This document shows positions 42,216-55,000 of a stretch of DNA of 64,000 nucleotides, in pieces (within the stretch, counting starts at the first letter, position 1; each line of letters starts with the position of its first letter). The notes under the pieces were generated by a model. It searched no databases and was not told the DNA's origin. It saw only the letters and a list, made by a program, of their open reading frames with translations. Source of the DNA: Gautieria morchelliformis (lineage: Eukaryota > Basidiomycota > Agaricomycetes > Gomphales > Gomphaceae); assembly GCA_015179125.1 (NCBI GenBank), contig WHVA01000501.1, forward strand, positions 1 through 64,000. The letters run 5' to 3'. Position numbers and translations under genes: made by a program.

Positions 42216-45200
42216 ATGCCTGCATTTCTCAGGGATCCATCTACCCCAGAGAGCATCCGTCGGCAGGTGCGTCAAAGTGCGAGGGAGGGGCAGGAGGTAA
42301 TGACACCACCCAGTCATCGGAGAGCGCGTCGGAGAGCGCATATTGGAGCTCAGAACCAGCCACCCCCTCCACCACTGCCTTTTGCCATCCCTCACCCTCC
42401 TTCTAGAAACAGTGCAGCCGATCCTTTTCAACAACCTGTGGCAGGGCCATCACGTCCACCAATGCCTGCGGGGCCATCACTTGCTCCTGATCCCAGTCCT
42501 ACAGAGCAGGTGGCAGCCCTTCGTGCTCAGTTAGCAGTTATCACACCATGGCAGCCCCTGAGAGGACATAGGCCAGACCCTGTACAGCCAGCTCCTGTAG
42601 TAGGTTCAGCAGGCATTGCAGACTTGCGTGCTCAGGCAGCTGCATTGCAGCCTTTGGGAAGGCACAGGCGCGCATCTGTACAACCAGCTCCTCCTCCTCC
42701 TGTAGGAGGTTCTGCAGGAGTGGCAGCATTGCGGGCTCAGGCTAATGCAGTAAGACCAATGCCTCGGCTACTCCCTGCACTTCTGCGGCCTCTTCAGCGA
42801 CTGCCTGCACCTCCTCAGCCTCCTCAGCCACTCCCTGCTCCTCCTCGGCCTCCTCAGCCACTCCCTGCACTTCTGCGGCCTCTTCAGCGATTGCCTGCAC
42901 CTCCTCAGCATCCTCAGCCACTCCCTGCTCCTCCTCAGCCTCCTCAGCCACTCCCTGCACCTCCACAGCCTCTTCAGCCACTCCTTGCACCTCCTCAGCC
43001 TCCTCAGCCACTCCCTGTACCTCGGCAGCGTCCTCAGCGACCTCCTCCTCCTGTTCCACTTGGTCGCTCTAGAATAATCGAGGCAGATGTGCTGCGTCAT
43101 GATCTGGGTCCCATGGTTATTCCCTGCCCTGACTGTGGAGCATTACACTGGATGGCAGAACGCCTGCAGAGATCCTCAAATCGGCGGCCCAGATTTGGTG
43201 ATTGCTGTATGGAAGGAAAGGTGCAGCTTCCAGAGCTGCCAGTGCTCCCTCAGCCATTGAGACGGCTCTTAGAGGGCCAGGACCCTGAGGCCAAACAGTT
43301 TCGCCAGAACATCAGGCAGTACAATGCTGCATTTGCATTCACTTCCTTGGGAGCCGAGTTTGATCTAGATTTGCTTCGGGAGGGTCGTGGTCCATATGTC
43401 CTCAAGCTGCAGGGCGAACTGTATCATATTCATGGCTCTCTCATCCCTAACCCTGGGAGGCGGATACAGTATGCCCAACTTTATATATATGATCCAGCAT
43501 TGGCTTTGGCACAGAGGAACACCCGTAACCCAGGTCTGTCTCCAACTATCATGGGAGACTTGCAGGAAATGCTCCTCTTATGCAATCCTCATGTTCCCAT
43601 ATATAGACAAGCGGCTGAGAGGCTCAGAGCTCAGGGACAGAATGGTGAGATCCGGGCTAGGCTCACATACAGGGAACACAGGGATCCTAGGAGGTATAAT
43701 ATCCCTACTGCGGATGAGATTGCGGTGGTTCTTCCTGGAGATGGCATCATCCCTGAACCTAGGGATATTATTGTCCAGCTCAAAGGTGGACGTTTTAAAA
43801 GGGTATCCGATATGAATCCAAACTATGCCTCTCTTCACTATGTCTTGCTCTTTCCCAGGGGAGAGTTGGGGTGGCAACCTGGTATTCGCTATCGCCAATT
43901 ACCAGATGGGCGTGAGCAAAGTGGGCGTGTCACCCAAATTCAGTTCCATTCCTATCGTCTCTTCCAGAGAACAGAAGAACCTACAACACTCCTGCCCGCT
44001 GGCAAATTATTCCAGCAGTACATTGTAGACTCTTGGGCCGCTGCAGAGCAAAGCAGGCTGTGGTGGATCAGGACAAATCAACACACTCTCCGTGCTGAGA
44101 TGTATAACCAGATGATGGATGCCTTTCATCGCAATGACAATGACAGAGATCCAAACAACTTGGGCGCAAGATCCATTCTGCCTGCCACATTTCAGGGGGG
44201 ACACGGGACATGCAGGAAAACCTGCAGAACTCTCTGGCCATTTCAAGGAAGCATGGTGTGGCAGATCTCTTTATTACCATGACTGCCAATCCCAACTGGC
44301 AGGAGGTATTGGATGCATTGTTGCCTGGACAAACTCCTCAGGACAGGCCTGACCTGGTGTCGCGGGTGTTCCAGCTCAAAAAGAAATACCTCATTGACTT
44401 GATCGTCAAGGAAAAGATTTTTGGGGAAACCGTCGCTCGCGTCCACACCATTGAATTCCAGAAAAGGGGACTCCCACACATGCATATTCTTATCTGGTTT
44501 GAACGATATTCCAAGATCAGACATCCACATGAGGTGGATTCAATGATTTCAGCAGAGTTCCCTGATCCAGAGACTCATCCTGTCCTCTACCGGTTGGTCT
44601 GTGAGCTGATGACACATGGTCCCTGTGGACAAATGAAACCAAACGCACCCTGCATGGAAAATGGCAAGTGCAAGAAAAACTTCCCAAAGCCATTCTGTGA
44701 GGAAACCAGTCTGAATGAGGATGGATATCCAAAATATCGTCGTCGCAATGATGGAAGGCTGCACAATGTCAGAGGTGACATGCTGGACAACAGATGGGTT
44801 GTGCCATACTCTGCCCTGCTCTTGCTCAAATTCTGGTGTCACATCAACCCTGAACTCACCATCAATGTGAGGTGTATCAAGTATATCCACAAGTATCTCT
44901 ACAAGGGCCATGATCGGACCACCATGGAGTTTGGTCGCACCCAGGATGAAATTAAGCAGTACCTGGACGCTCGCTATGTCAGTGCTCATGAGGCCTGTTG
45001 GAGGTTGCTGGAGCGGGAAATCCACACCCAGGTGCCTGCAGTCATGGCACTGCCAGTCCATGAAAAGGACCATCACACAATCATCTTTGATCCCAACCAG
45101 GATGTGGACAACATCCTGGAAAGGGCTGAGGCGAAAAAGACACCGCTCATGGCTTACTTTGAGGCCAATGATATCTACCCTGAAGCACGTGATCTGCTCT

Positions 45201-47225
45201 ATGTGGAGTTTCCTGAGCATTTTACCTGGCACTCACAGGAAAAGGTATGGACACCGCGCCAAGGAGGTTATAGCATCGGTCGCCTTCACTTTGCAAACCC
45301 TAGATCAGGAGAGAGATTTTTTGTGCGCACTCTCCTCACAGTGGTCAAGGGGGCTAGATCCTTTGAGGAGCTTAGGTCGGTGGATGGCATACAATATGCT
45401 ACTTACAAGGAGGCCTGTCGTGCAAGGGGACTTCTGGATGATGATCAGGAGTTGAGGTTGTGTCTCCAGGAAGCCAGTGGCATGAAAACAGGTGCTCAGC
45501 TCAGACATCTCTTTGCCACCATCCTTGGCCATTGCAATCCATCAGGCCCCGGCAGACTATGGGATGCCTTCAGGGAGCACATATGTGATGATCTCAGACA
45601 TCAGCTCCAAATCAGACATGGTATGCAGGATCCACAGGACGATCAGGTTTATGATTTTGGCCTCTTTCTCTTGGATAAAATCCTCCAGCAGGGTGGAATG
45701 TCCTTGAGCAGCTTTGATGATATGCCTCGGGTGGCAGGCGAGTGGGAGGCCCTCATTGGAAACAGGTTCATAGCTGAGCAAAGGGACTATGATGCTGTTG
45801 AAGAGAGGGAAAAGGCTGATGAGGAGGTTCCTAAGCTGAATGAGGGGCAAAGGTCTGCGCATGATCAGATATTACGGTCGGCACTGACCAGAGATGCTCA
45901 TGGGAAACCTGATGGACAAATGTTTTTTGTCACTGGCTCAGGTGGCGCTGGGAAATCATTCACATGGAACACTCTAATCCACTCCTGTAGAGCGGAGAGC
46001 CTCATTGTGATTGCAGTAGCCTCATCTGCAATGGCTGCACTTATCCTCACTAAGGGTACAACCTCTCATAGCATGCTTGGAATTCCCATTCCTGTCCATG
46101 AGCGCTCTTTCTCCTCCATCAAAAAGAACTCTGACAAGGCTGACATGCTGAGACAGGCCAGTCTCCTCATCTGGGATGAGGCTGCAATGCAGCATCGCCA
46201 TGCCATAGAGGCCATTGACAGGACACTGAGGGATTTCCTTGACCAGCCTGACAGTCCCTTTGGTGGCATCACAGTCGCCTTTGGAGGTGACTTTCAGCAG
46301 ACTCTCCCAATTGTCCCTAAAGGCTCCAAGGAGGATATCGTGGGAGCTACCCTTCAGAAGTCATATCTGTGGCCAAAGATCAAGGTCCTCCATCTGACAG
46401 AGAACATGCGGGTGAGAAATGACCCTGACAGAGCCAGGTTTGCAGAATGGCTGCAGAATGTGGGCCAGGGAAAGGATCTCCCACTAGATCATACGTCTCA
46501 CTCCCTCCTCACATGGTTTGTGGCCCTGGAATTGAAGATCTGATCCAGGAAATATACCCTGGCATTGGCAATCAAGTCCCTGTCCAGGACAATTACTTTC
46601 TGGAGCGTGCCATCCTCTGTGCCAGAAACACTGAGGTCAATGAGATCAATTCCATGGTGTTTAGGGAGTTTCCAGGTGATGCTCAGGTCTTGCACTGTGC
46701 AAATTCCATTGAAGAGTCCGACGATGCAGATCGTATCCTGTGGAGTATCTGAATTCCATAGAGATGGGCTGTCTTCCTCCTGCTCGCTTGGAAGTCAAGC
46801 CTGGAGTGCCTCTGATGCTGTTGCGCAATTTGGATCAGAAGCAAGGACTATGCAATGGGACAAGGTTGCGGTTGGTGAGGATAAGCATTAGAGTGTTGGA
46901 GGTCAGGATCATCTCAGGTCCATGTGCAGGCAATATTGCTTTCATCCCCAGGATCATCATTAAGCCATCAGAGGGAGAGTTGCCATTTGTGCTGCAAAGG
47001 AGGCAGTTTCCAGTGCGTTTGGCATTTGCAATGACTATCAACAAGTCTCAGGGACAGTCTTTGGGAACGGTTGGGCTGGACCTAAGATATCCAGTGTTTG
47101 GACATGGTCAGTTGTATGTTGGTGTATCAAGAGGGACCAATTGGAACAGAGTGAAGGTCTTGCTTGAGGAGGGTTTGGACACAACCAACATTGTATATAA
47201 AGATGTATTACTTAGAGCTCCTTGA
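42216..47225 (+). pseudogene. Helitron Rep-helicase with three 1-bp losses
   Basis: This is a full-length RepHel with all motifs (zinc cluster, HUH LPHMHILIW, twin tyrosines IKYIHKYLYKG, GSGGAGKS, LIWDEAAM, TINKSQGQS, YVGVSRGTN), but in four frames. The breaks are G7 to G6 at 44195-44200, loss of one base after GATCATACG near 46490, and loss of one T in ATCGTTATCC near 46733. All are short-run deletions, so either sequencing error or very recent decay is possible. The C-terminus (VLLEEGLDTTN...) is the intact version, unlike H6. Confidence 0.88.
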
Positions 47226-47529
47226 TTTTTATATCCACTTCTCTTGATATGGTTTATGTGTTTACTTCATTTTACTTGATGCAAATTGATTACTTTGGTT
47301 TTCCCCAATGTACTTGACCTTACTGATATGTTAGACTTACTGATGCATTTGACCTACCGAGGCGCTTGACCTACACCCCCGCGCGAAGCGCGGGTACCCA
47401 CCTAGTTACCTATGTGAAAGCAGCCGGTGGGAGGTTTGGGCGCGCTGACCAATGCTGACAATGCTTGGTCATTAGTTTGTCAGCGGAGCGCGCGCGAGCG
47501 GCGCAGCCGCGAGCCCCTGGCCATCACGG

Positions 47530-47900
47530 TTACGGCCGGTCTGCGCTCCAGGCTCTCTCTTTAGGTCAGCAGCGAGCGGCGCAGCCGCGAGCATGCTGCG
47601 CAGCGGTCAGGTGACCCGTTCGCGACCAGAGCGCACATACGCGAGCGTGGTCCGTGCACGACGCGCGGGCGGTATAAAGGCCGAACGGTAAGGATGGAAC
47701 GCCAGGAACCTGCCCAACCGGCGATTCCTCTGTCTGCTGTCTGCTATATGCTCTGTCTGCTCTGTGCTGTCTGCTCTGTGCTGTCTGTTCTGTGCTGTCT
47801 GCTGTCTGCTCTGTGCTCTGTCTGCTGTCTGCTCTGTGCTCTGTCTGCTGTCTGCTCTGGGTGCTGTCTGCTGTCTGCTCTGTCTGCTGTCTCCTCCTTT
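47530..47900 (+). promoter_or_regulatory. H12 promoter-like module and microsatellite
   Basis: GC-rich core (about 47574-47592), GGTCAGGTGACC (a one-base change in the palindrome), GTGGTCCGTGCACGAC, GGTATAAAGG (TATAAA at 47673-47678), then CTGTCTGCTCTGTGCTGTCT repeats to 47900. Confidence 0.6.
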
Positions 47901-48059
47901 AGCTGGCTGCCTGGCTATTGCTTGGCTGGCTTTCTATTGGTAGGTAATATCTTTGTTTAATGCATTGCCATGTATTTTATTTATTTGTGTTGTAATTTTA
48001 TTAGTTCTTTTTTTTTCATCATAGTATTGTCACATGTGCATTATATTTTGGTGATTTTT

Positions 48060-48710
48060 TTCGAAAATAGATTTAAATATCATCTAAAGACTGCTGAAAA
48101 AATTGTATTTAATATCAATATTTTTCAGGTTTTTTCGAAAATAGACATCAATAAGTTCCCTCTAAAATTAATCAGATTCTGCCTTTAAATGTGGTTTGTT
48201 TTATTGTTTTATTTACTGTAAAGCCACTTACCAGCCACCCCTCTCTGGCTATACTGGTGGCTGGCTTACTATGGCTTTGGCTGGGCTCTGGGTTTCTCTG
48301 TCAGTCTCAGGGCTTCTCTGGCTTTGGCTGGGCATTAATAACAGCCTCTGCTTCAATGTACTGTACTTTTTTGACATTTTTCGCAGATAGATGTCAATAA
48401 ATTATCCTGACTTTGTGAAAATTGTCAGCTTAAATGTACAGTGCATTTTTTTGACATTTTTCAAAAATAGATAATCTTGACTCTGCTAAAATTAATAACA
48501 ACTTCAGCTTAAATGTACTGGACATTCATTTTGACAGTTTTTGAAAAATAGATAATCCTGACTTTGCTAAAATTAATGACAGCAGCTGCTTAAATATGGC
48601 TTCCTTTACTATTTTATTTATGTCTGTATATGTCACAAAATAGATATTGATACATGTCCCTGAGTTTGCGAAAAGTTAATGATAAGTAACAGCCCCTGCT
48701 TGCTTCACTT
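48060..48710 (+). repeat. H12 leader repeat array
   Basis: AT-rich units of about 85 bp of the CTTTGCTAAAATTAATAACA type, collinear with H9. Confidence 0.65.
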
Positions 48711-48718
48711 TGAAGCCC

Positions 48719-49500
48719 TTGGGGATATGCTACACATGCCATTGGGACATGCTATGCATGCTATACTTGAGGGGCATGTTACACACACTAACATGCATGC
48801 TATGCATGGGGACACGCATGTTATGCATGGAGACATGCATGCTATGCGTGGAGACATGCATGTTATGCGTGAGGACACACATGTTATGAGTGGAGACATG
48901 CATGTTATGCATGGGACAAGCATGCTATGCATGGGGACACACAGGCTATGCATGGGCACACGCACACTATGCATGGGGATGTGCACACTATATGTGGGGA
49001 CACACTATGCTTGGGGGACCGGTACGAACAAGGGACACACTACAGGGGAAAACACTACAAACAAGGACATTCTACACATGCTATACTTGGGGGACACGCT
49101 ACAAACAAAGGACATGCTATGCACACTATACTTGGGGGACATGTTATGCATTGGGGACACACTTTGCACACTATACTTGAGGGGATGCTACACACACTAC
49201 ATGTAGGGACATGCTACACATGTGGACACGCTATGCATGGGGGACACACATGCTATAATTTAAGGACACGCTATGTTTGGGGACATGCTACAAACCAGGG
49301 ACATGCTATGCATGTGGGACACGCCATGCACACTGTACTTGGGGATATGCTACATGTGGAGACACACTATCCATGGAGGACATGCTACGCACACTATACT
49401 TGGGGACATGTTATGTGTGGGGTCATGTTACAATCCAGGGACACAATAAGCATGCTATATTCAAGGCTATGCACACTATACTTGGGCACATGCAGACATG
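48719..49500 (+). repeat. 21-bp-type minisatellite MS1 in H12
   Basis: GGAGACATGCATGTTATGCGT-like units with longer irregular units towards the 3' side. Confidence 0.85.
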
Positions 49501-49611
49501 CGTAGAGACATTACCTATCTTGATGTGTTACTTATAGCTACTTTCAATTGCAATGAGATGTGTTTTACTTATCCCAAGTTTGATTTACCCAATGTGTTTG
49601 ACCTACACCAC

Positions 49612-49637
49612 CATGTGAAGCATGGGTATCCCCCTAG
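49612..49637 (+). other. Internal Helitron 3' terminus in H12
   Basis: CTAG at 49634-49637 after a weakened hairpin (CCATGT/GCATGG, loop GAA) and TATCCCC in place of TATCCAC. LTR sequence (AGGTAAGGGTTCAAG) follows, as in H2 and H3. Confidence 0.78.
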
Positions 49638-50936
49638 AGGTAAGGGTTCAAGAATCGAATTAAGTTGGATATCAGAAATCGAGTTGGAAGGCAGAGGTCA
49701 GAGAGACAGAGGCCTTGCAAGTACTTGCTGTGGTAAGAACAGGAAACGGTGCAAAGGGAGTCACATATCAAAGTCAATTATCTGATTGCAGAACAGAGGC
49801 ACACATGACTGGGTTTTATTCAAAGAGCTGAGACAACATGTCAGAAGGTAGAGGTAAGCAATTCCAGTGCAAGCACAAGTAACTAGGATAAATGGAGTGA
49901 GTAACTAATACGGAACAAGAGGAACTACAAGGGGGTGCCGGGTAGAACTAATAACAATCAATAGGCAAAAAGAACAAGGGAATGTGGGTCTAATTGATTG
50001 TTACGTATCGGAATTCCCGGAGGTCGGAACTGGAAAGGACAACGGCTTCAACTTATGTGTTGCGCCCCTGATGAACTACCGTCCTAAGTATTTCGGGATT
50101 GACTTGCGGATATTAGGCAGAAGTCAGGAACAGAGTACTGAGAGTCGAGGTTCAAGGGTCGGAAATCAAAGGTCGGAAGAGGCGGAGGACAGAGGGTCGA
50201 GAGTGGAAGGAGACAAGACTAGCAAAACTCCCTGTGCTAAGAACAGGAGACAGTGCGAAGGGAATCACGTATCGAAGTCGATTATCTGATTGCAGAAATG
50301 GAGACATACATGAGGGGGTTTTATACAAAGAGCTGAAGCAACAGGTAATGGTATGGTACTAAGTAAATTCCGGAGAGTGCGGGAATCGGATAGACATACG
50401 GGGCAAGTAACTAATGCGGAACAATGGGATGACAAGGGGGTGCAGGGTAGGGTAAGTACAATGGCAAAGAACAAGGCAAGTAAGTACAATAGGCAGCAGA
50501 AGAAACGGAATTACGGAAATGGTATCTTGCTGTGTTCAGGGTCAAGTACAGGGGCCGGTATCTGGAGGTGGCCAGGGGTACTGAAATCACAAGGGTCGAG
50601 GTAGAGGGTTGCGGATGGTGTGGATGTTGCGGATGTTGCGGAATAGAGTCGGAGGTGGTGCGGAGGCGGTGCAGAGGTGGTGCGAAGGATATGCGGATAT
50701 GGCGGAGATGGTTGAGCAGGACAGTCGTAACATTGATAGTGGAACAAATGGATCTCCTGATGCTCCAGACTTGCTATGCTAAGGGTCAAGTAGGGAAGGC
50801 CAGTGAATAGAGTCAAAGGGGAAGTATGTGAATAGTAAAGAACAAGGGGATCAAAAGGTCAAAGTGTGGATGTTGCGGGATAGACCCAGAGGAGGCATGG
50901 AGGTACCAGAGTTGGTCGAGCAGCATGGTCATAACA
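49638..50936 (+). mobile_element. Solo LTR L1 copy in H12, truncated and interrupted
   Basis: It ends GGTCATAACA at 50936 beside TTACC (50937-50941). Its other edge is missing at the internal Helitron end. It is split by the LTR at 49999-50732. Confidence 0.8.
49999..50732 (+). mobile_element. Nested solo LTR (family L2), 734 bp
   Basis: The ends are TGTTACGTATC and AGTCGTAACA with duplication TTGAT (49994-49998 and 50733-50737). The target site and orientation relative to the host LTR match the H3 copy, so this is the same insertion event, inherited. Confidence 0.9.
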
Positions 50937-51447
50937 TTACCTACCTTGATGTGTTACTTAGAGCTACTTTCAATCAATAAGATGTGTTTTACTTATCTGA
51001 AAGAAATTTTCTTATCTGAATGTGTTTGACATATCCCAAGTTTGATTTACCCAAGGTGTTTGACCTTGCTGATGCGTTTGACCTTACCGAGGCGTTTGAC
51101 TTGCACCCCCGCGTGAAGCGCGGGTATCCACCTAGTCTAAGAGTTAAACGCACTCAGTGGGTTGTGGGCGCTGCTGACCAATGCTTGGTCATCAGTTTGT
51201 CAGCGGAGCGCGCGAGCGGCGCAGCCGCGAGCCCCTGGGCCCTACCTGCGGTTTGCGCCACTCTTCTGGCTCCAGCGCTGCGCAGCGTTGGCCGGTCTGC
51301 CGGCTCAGGCGCTCAAAGCAGCGCTGCGCTGGCAGATCGCTGCGCAGCCAGCCACTTTGCACACTCCACCACCACCCTCCTCTCCTCTCCTCTCTGCCCA
51401 CTACTAGATAGAATAAAAATTGCGTGAGAGTGAATTAATAGATAGCC

Positions 51448-51454
51448 TATATAG
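51448..51454 (+). promoter_or_regulatory. H13 TATA-like box
   Basis: TATATAG in a stretch (AGATAGCCTATATAGTGTAG) shared with H1, lying between the GC-rich block (51190-51360) and the leader. Confidence 0.4.
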
Positions 51455-52029
51455 TGTAGACCACAAAAGATCTCTTCCCAGGGAGGTCTCTGCAGTGAAC
51501 TATTGGGGTTGACCCCTTCATTGGGGCAGCTTTTTCTCTGCTAAGGAGCCAGGTAGTCATCCCAGGCTGCCTTAGAGGGAGCCACAATTGCATTGCAGTT
51601 CTCTTAGTGTTGACTTGCACTACTGGTGGCTGAAGAAGACATCTCCCCAGGACCAGGACCAGGACCAGGACCTTTTACTGGAATTATTCCAGTTGGATAG
51701 CCGAAGAAGACTTGGATATTTTCATCAAAAAAATTCCCCATCCCTTCCTTGGTACATATATTTCTCTGTGGTCTGGTGTGAGCCATCTGACAGTTTTTTT
51801 TGTGTTTTAAATAGAAATTAATAAATTCCCTTGACTTTGCCTAACAAACAAACTCCCCATCCCTTCCTTGGTATGTATGTATTGCTCTGTGGTCTGGTGT
51901 GAGCCGTCTGACATTTATTTAATTAGAAATTAATAAATTCCCCTGACTTTGCCCAAGAAAAATTAACAACAACAGCATCTGCTTGCAAATGTAAGTTGAA
52001 GTGGGGTGCTTGATTGTTCCTCTAAGCTT

Positions 52030-55000
52030 ATGCCTACATTTCTCAGGGATCCTTCTACTCCAGAGAGAAATCGTCAGCAGGAGCGTGAAAGGGCGAGGGA
52101 GGAGCAGGAGGGTCGTATGACGTCGCCTACTGATCGGAGAGCGCGTGCCCTTGCTGTGGCTGCTGCCAGAGCTTGGAACCAGCCACCCCCTCCACCACCT
52201 CCTTTTGCCATCCCTCACCCTCCTCCTAGAAGCAATGTGGCTGATCCTTTTAATCAACCTGCTGCAGGGCCATTACGTCCTCCTGATCCCAGTCCTGGAC
52301 AGCAGGTGGCAGCCCTTCGTGCTCAGTTAGCAGCAATCCCAGCAGCACAGCCCGTGAGAAGATACAGGCAGGCGCCTATACAGCCACCTCCCAATCTTCC
52401 TGTGGTTGGTTCTGCAGGAATTGCACAGTTGCGTGCTCAGGCTGCTGAGCAGTCTGCTATATTGCAGCAATTGGGAAGAGGTAGACAGGCAGCTAATCCT
52501 CCTGTAGTAGGTTCTGCAGGAGTGGCAGCATTGCGTGCTCAGGCCAATGAAATAAGACCAATGCCTCCGCTACTCCCTGCGCTTCTGCGGCCTCTTCAGC
52601 GACTCCCTGCACCTCCTCAGCCTCCTCAGCCACTCCCTGCACCTCCTCAGCCTCCTCAGCCACACCCTGTACCTTGGCAGCGTCCTCAGCAACTTCCTCC
52701 TTTTATTCCACTCGGTCGCTCTAGAATAATCGAGGCAGATGTGCTGCGTCATGATCTGGGTCCCATGGTTGTTGCCTGCCCTGACTGTGGAGCATTACAC
52801 TGGATGGCAGAACGCCTGCTGAGATCCTCAAATCGGCGGCCCAGATTTGGTGATTGCTGTTTAGAAGGAAAGGTGCAGCTTCCAGAGCTGCCAGTGCTCC
52901 CTCAGCCATTGAGACGGCTCTTAGAGGGCCAGGACCCTGAGGCCAAACAGTTTCCCAAGAACATCAGGCAGTACAATGCTGCATTTGCATTCACTTCCTT
53001 GGGAGCCGAGTTTGATCTAGATTTGCTTCGGGAGGGTCGTGGTCCATATGTCCTCAAGCTACAGGGCCAACTGTATCATATTCATGGCTCTCTCATCCCT
53101 AACCCTGGGAGGCGGATACAGTATGCCCAACTTTATATATATGATCCAGCATTGGCTTTGGCACAGAGGAACACCCGTAACCCAGGTCTGTCTCCAACTA
53201 TCATGGGAGACTTGCAGGAAATGCTCCTCCTATGTAATCCTCATGTTCCCATATATAGACAAGCGGCTGAGAGGCTCAGAGCTCAGGGACAGAATGGTGA
53301 GATCCGGGCTAGGCTCACATACAGGGAACACAGGGATCCTAGGAGGTATAATATCCCTACTGCGGATGAGATTGCAGTGGTTCTTCCTGGAGATGGCATC
53401 AACCCTGAACCTAGGGATGTTATTGTCCAGCTCAAAGGTGGACGCTTTCGAAGGGTATCCGATATGAATCCAAACTATGCCTCTCTTCACTATGTCTTGC
53501 TCTTTCCCAGGGGAGAGTTGGGGTGGCAACCGGGTATTCGCTATCGCCAATTACCAGACGGGCGTGAGCGAAGTGGGCATGTCACCCAAATTCAGTTCCA
53601 TTCCTATCGTCTCTTCCAGAGAACAGAAGAACCTACAACACTCCTGCGTGCTGGCAAATTATTCCGCTGCAGAGCAAAGCAGGCTGTGGTGGATCAGGAC
53701 AAATCAACACACTCTCCGTGCTGAGATGTATAACCAGATGATGGATGCCTTTCATCGCAATGACAATGACAGAGATCCAAACAACTTGGGCATAAGATCC
53801 ATTCTGCCTGCCACATTTCAGGGGGGACATGGGACATGCAGGAAAACCTGCAGAACTCTCTGGCCATTTCAAGGAAGTATGGTGTGGCAGATCTCTTTAT
53901 TACCATGACTGCCAATCCCAACTGGCAGGAGGTATTGGATGCATTGTTGCCCGGACAAACTCCTCAGGACAGACCTGACCTGGTGTCGCGGGTGTTCCAG
54001 CTCAAAAAGAAATACCTCATTGACTTGATCGTCAAGGAAAAGATTTTTGTGGAAACCGTCACTCGCGTGCACACCATTGAATTCCAGAAAAGGGGACTCC
54101 CACACATGCATATTCTTATCTGGTTTGAAAGAGTTTCCAAGATCAGACATCCACATGAGGTGGATTCAATGATTTCGGCAGAGTTCCCTGATCCAGAGAC
54201 TCATCCTGTCCTCTACCGGTTGGTCTGTGAGCTGATGACACATGGTCCCTGTGGACAAATGAAACCAAACACACCCTGCATGGAAAATGGCAAGTGCAAG
54301 AAAAACTTCCCAAAGCCATTCTGTGAGGAAACCAGTCTGAATGAGGATGGATATCCAAAATATCGTCGTCGCAATGATGGAAGGCTGCACAATGTCAGAG
54401 GTGACAGGCTGGACAACAGATGGGTTGTGCCATACTATGCCCTGCTCTTGCTCAAATTCTGGTGTCACATCAACCCTGAACTCACCATCAATGTGAGGTG
54501 TATCAAGTATATCCACAAGTATCTCTACAAGGGCCATGATCGGACCACCATGGAGTTTGGTCGCACCCAGGATGAAATTAAGCAGTACCTGGACGCTCGC
54601 TATGTCAGTGCTCATGAGGCCTGTTGGAGGTTGCTGGAGCGGGAAATCCACACCCAGGTGCCTGCAGTCATGGCACTGCCAGTCCATGAAAAGGACCATC
54701 ACACAATCATCTTTGATCCCAACCAGGATGTGGACAACATCCTGGAAAGGGCTGAGGCAAAAAAGACACTGCTCATGGCTTGCTTTGAGGCCAATGATAT
54801 CTACCCTGAAGCACGTGATCTGCTCTATGTGGAGTTTCCTGAGCATTTTACCTGGCAAGCACAGGAAAAGGTATGGACACCACGCCAAAGAAGTTTTAGC
54901 ATCGGTCGCCTTCACTTTGCAAACCCTAAATCAGGAGAGAGATTTTTTGTGCGCACTCTCCTCACAGTGGTCAAGGGGGCTAGATCCTTTGAGGAGCTTA

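Larger units (their letters stand above)
40924..47405 (+). mobile_element. Helitron H11, type I, RepHel with frameshifts
   Basis: The 5' TCTAAGAGTTAAACGC is at 40924 and the 3' TACCCACCTAG ends at 47405. It is the inverted near-copy of H6 in the first two thirds of the gene, but its leader cassettes differ in sequence from those of H6. Near the end the gene matches H1 and H13 rather than H6. Confidence 0.9.
47406..51135 (+). mobile_element. Helitron H12, type II, composite with nested LTRs
   Basis: The 5' TTACCTATGTGAAAGCAGCC is at 47406 and the 3' TATCCACCTAG ends at 51135. The plan equals H3 in the opposite orientation: promoter, leader, MS1, internal 3' end at 49637, truncated LTR L1 with a nested LTR L2, true 3' end. 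Confidence 0.85.
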
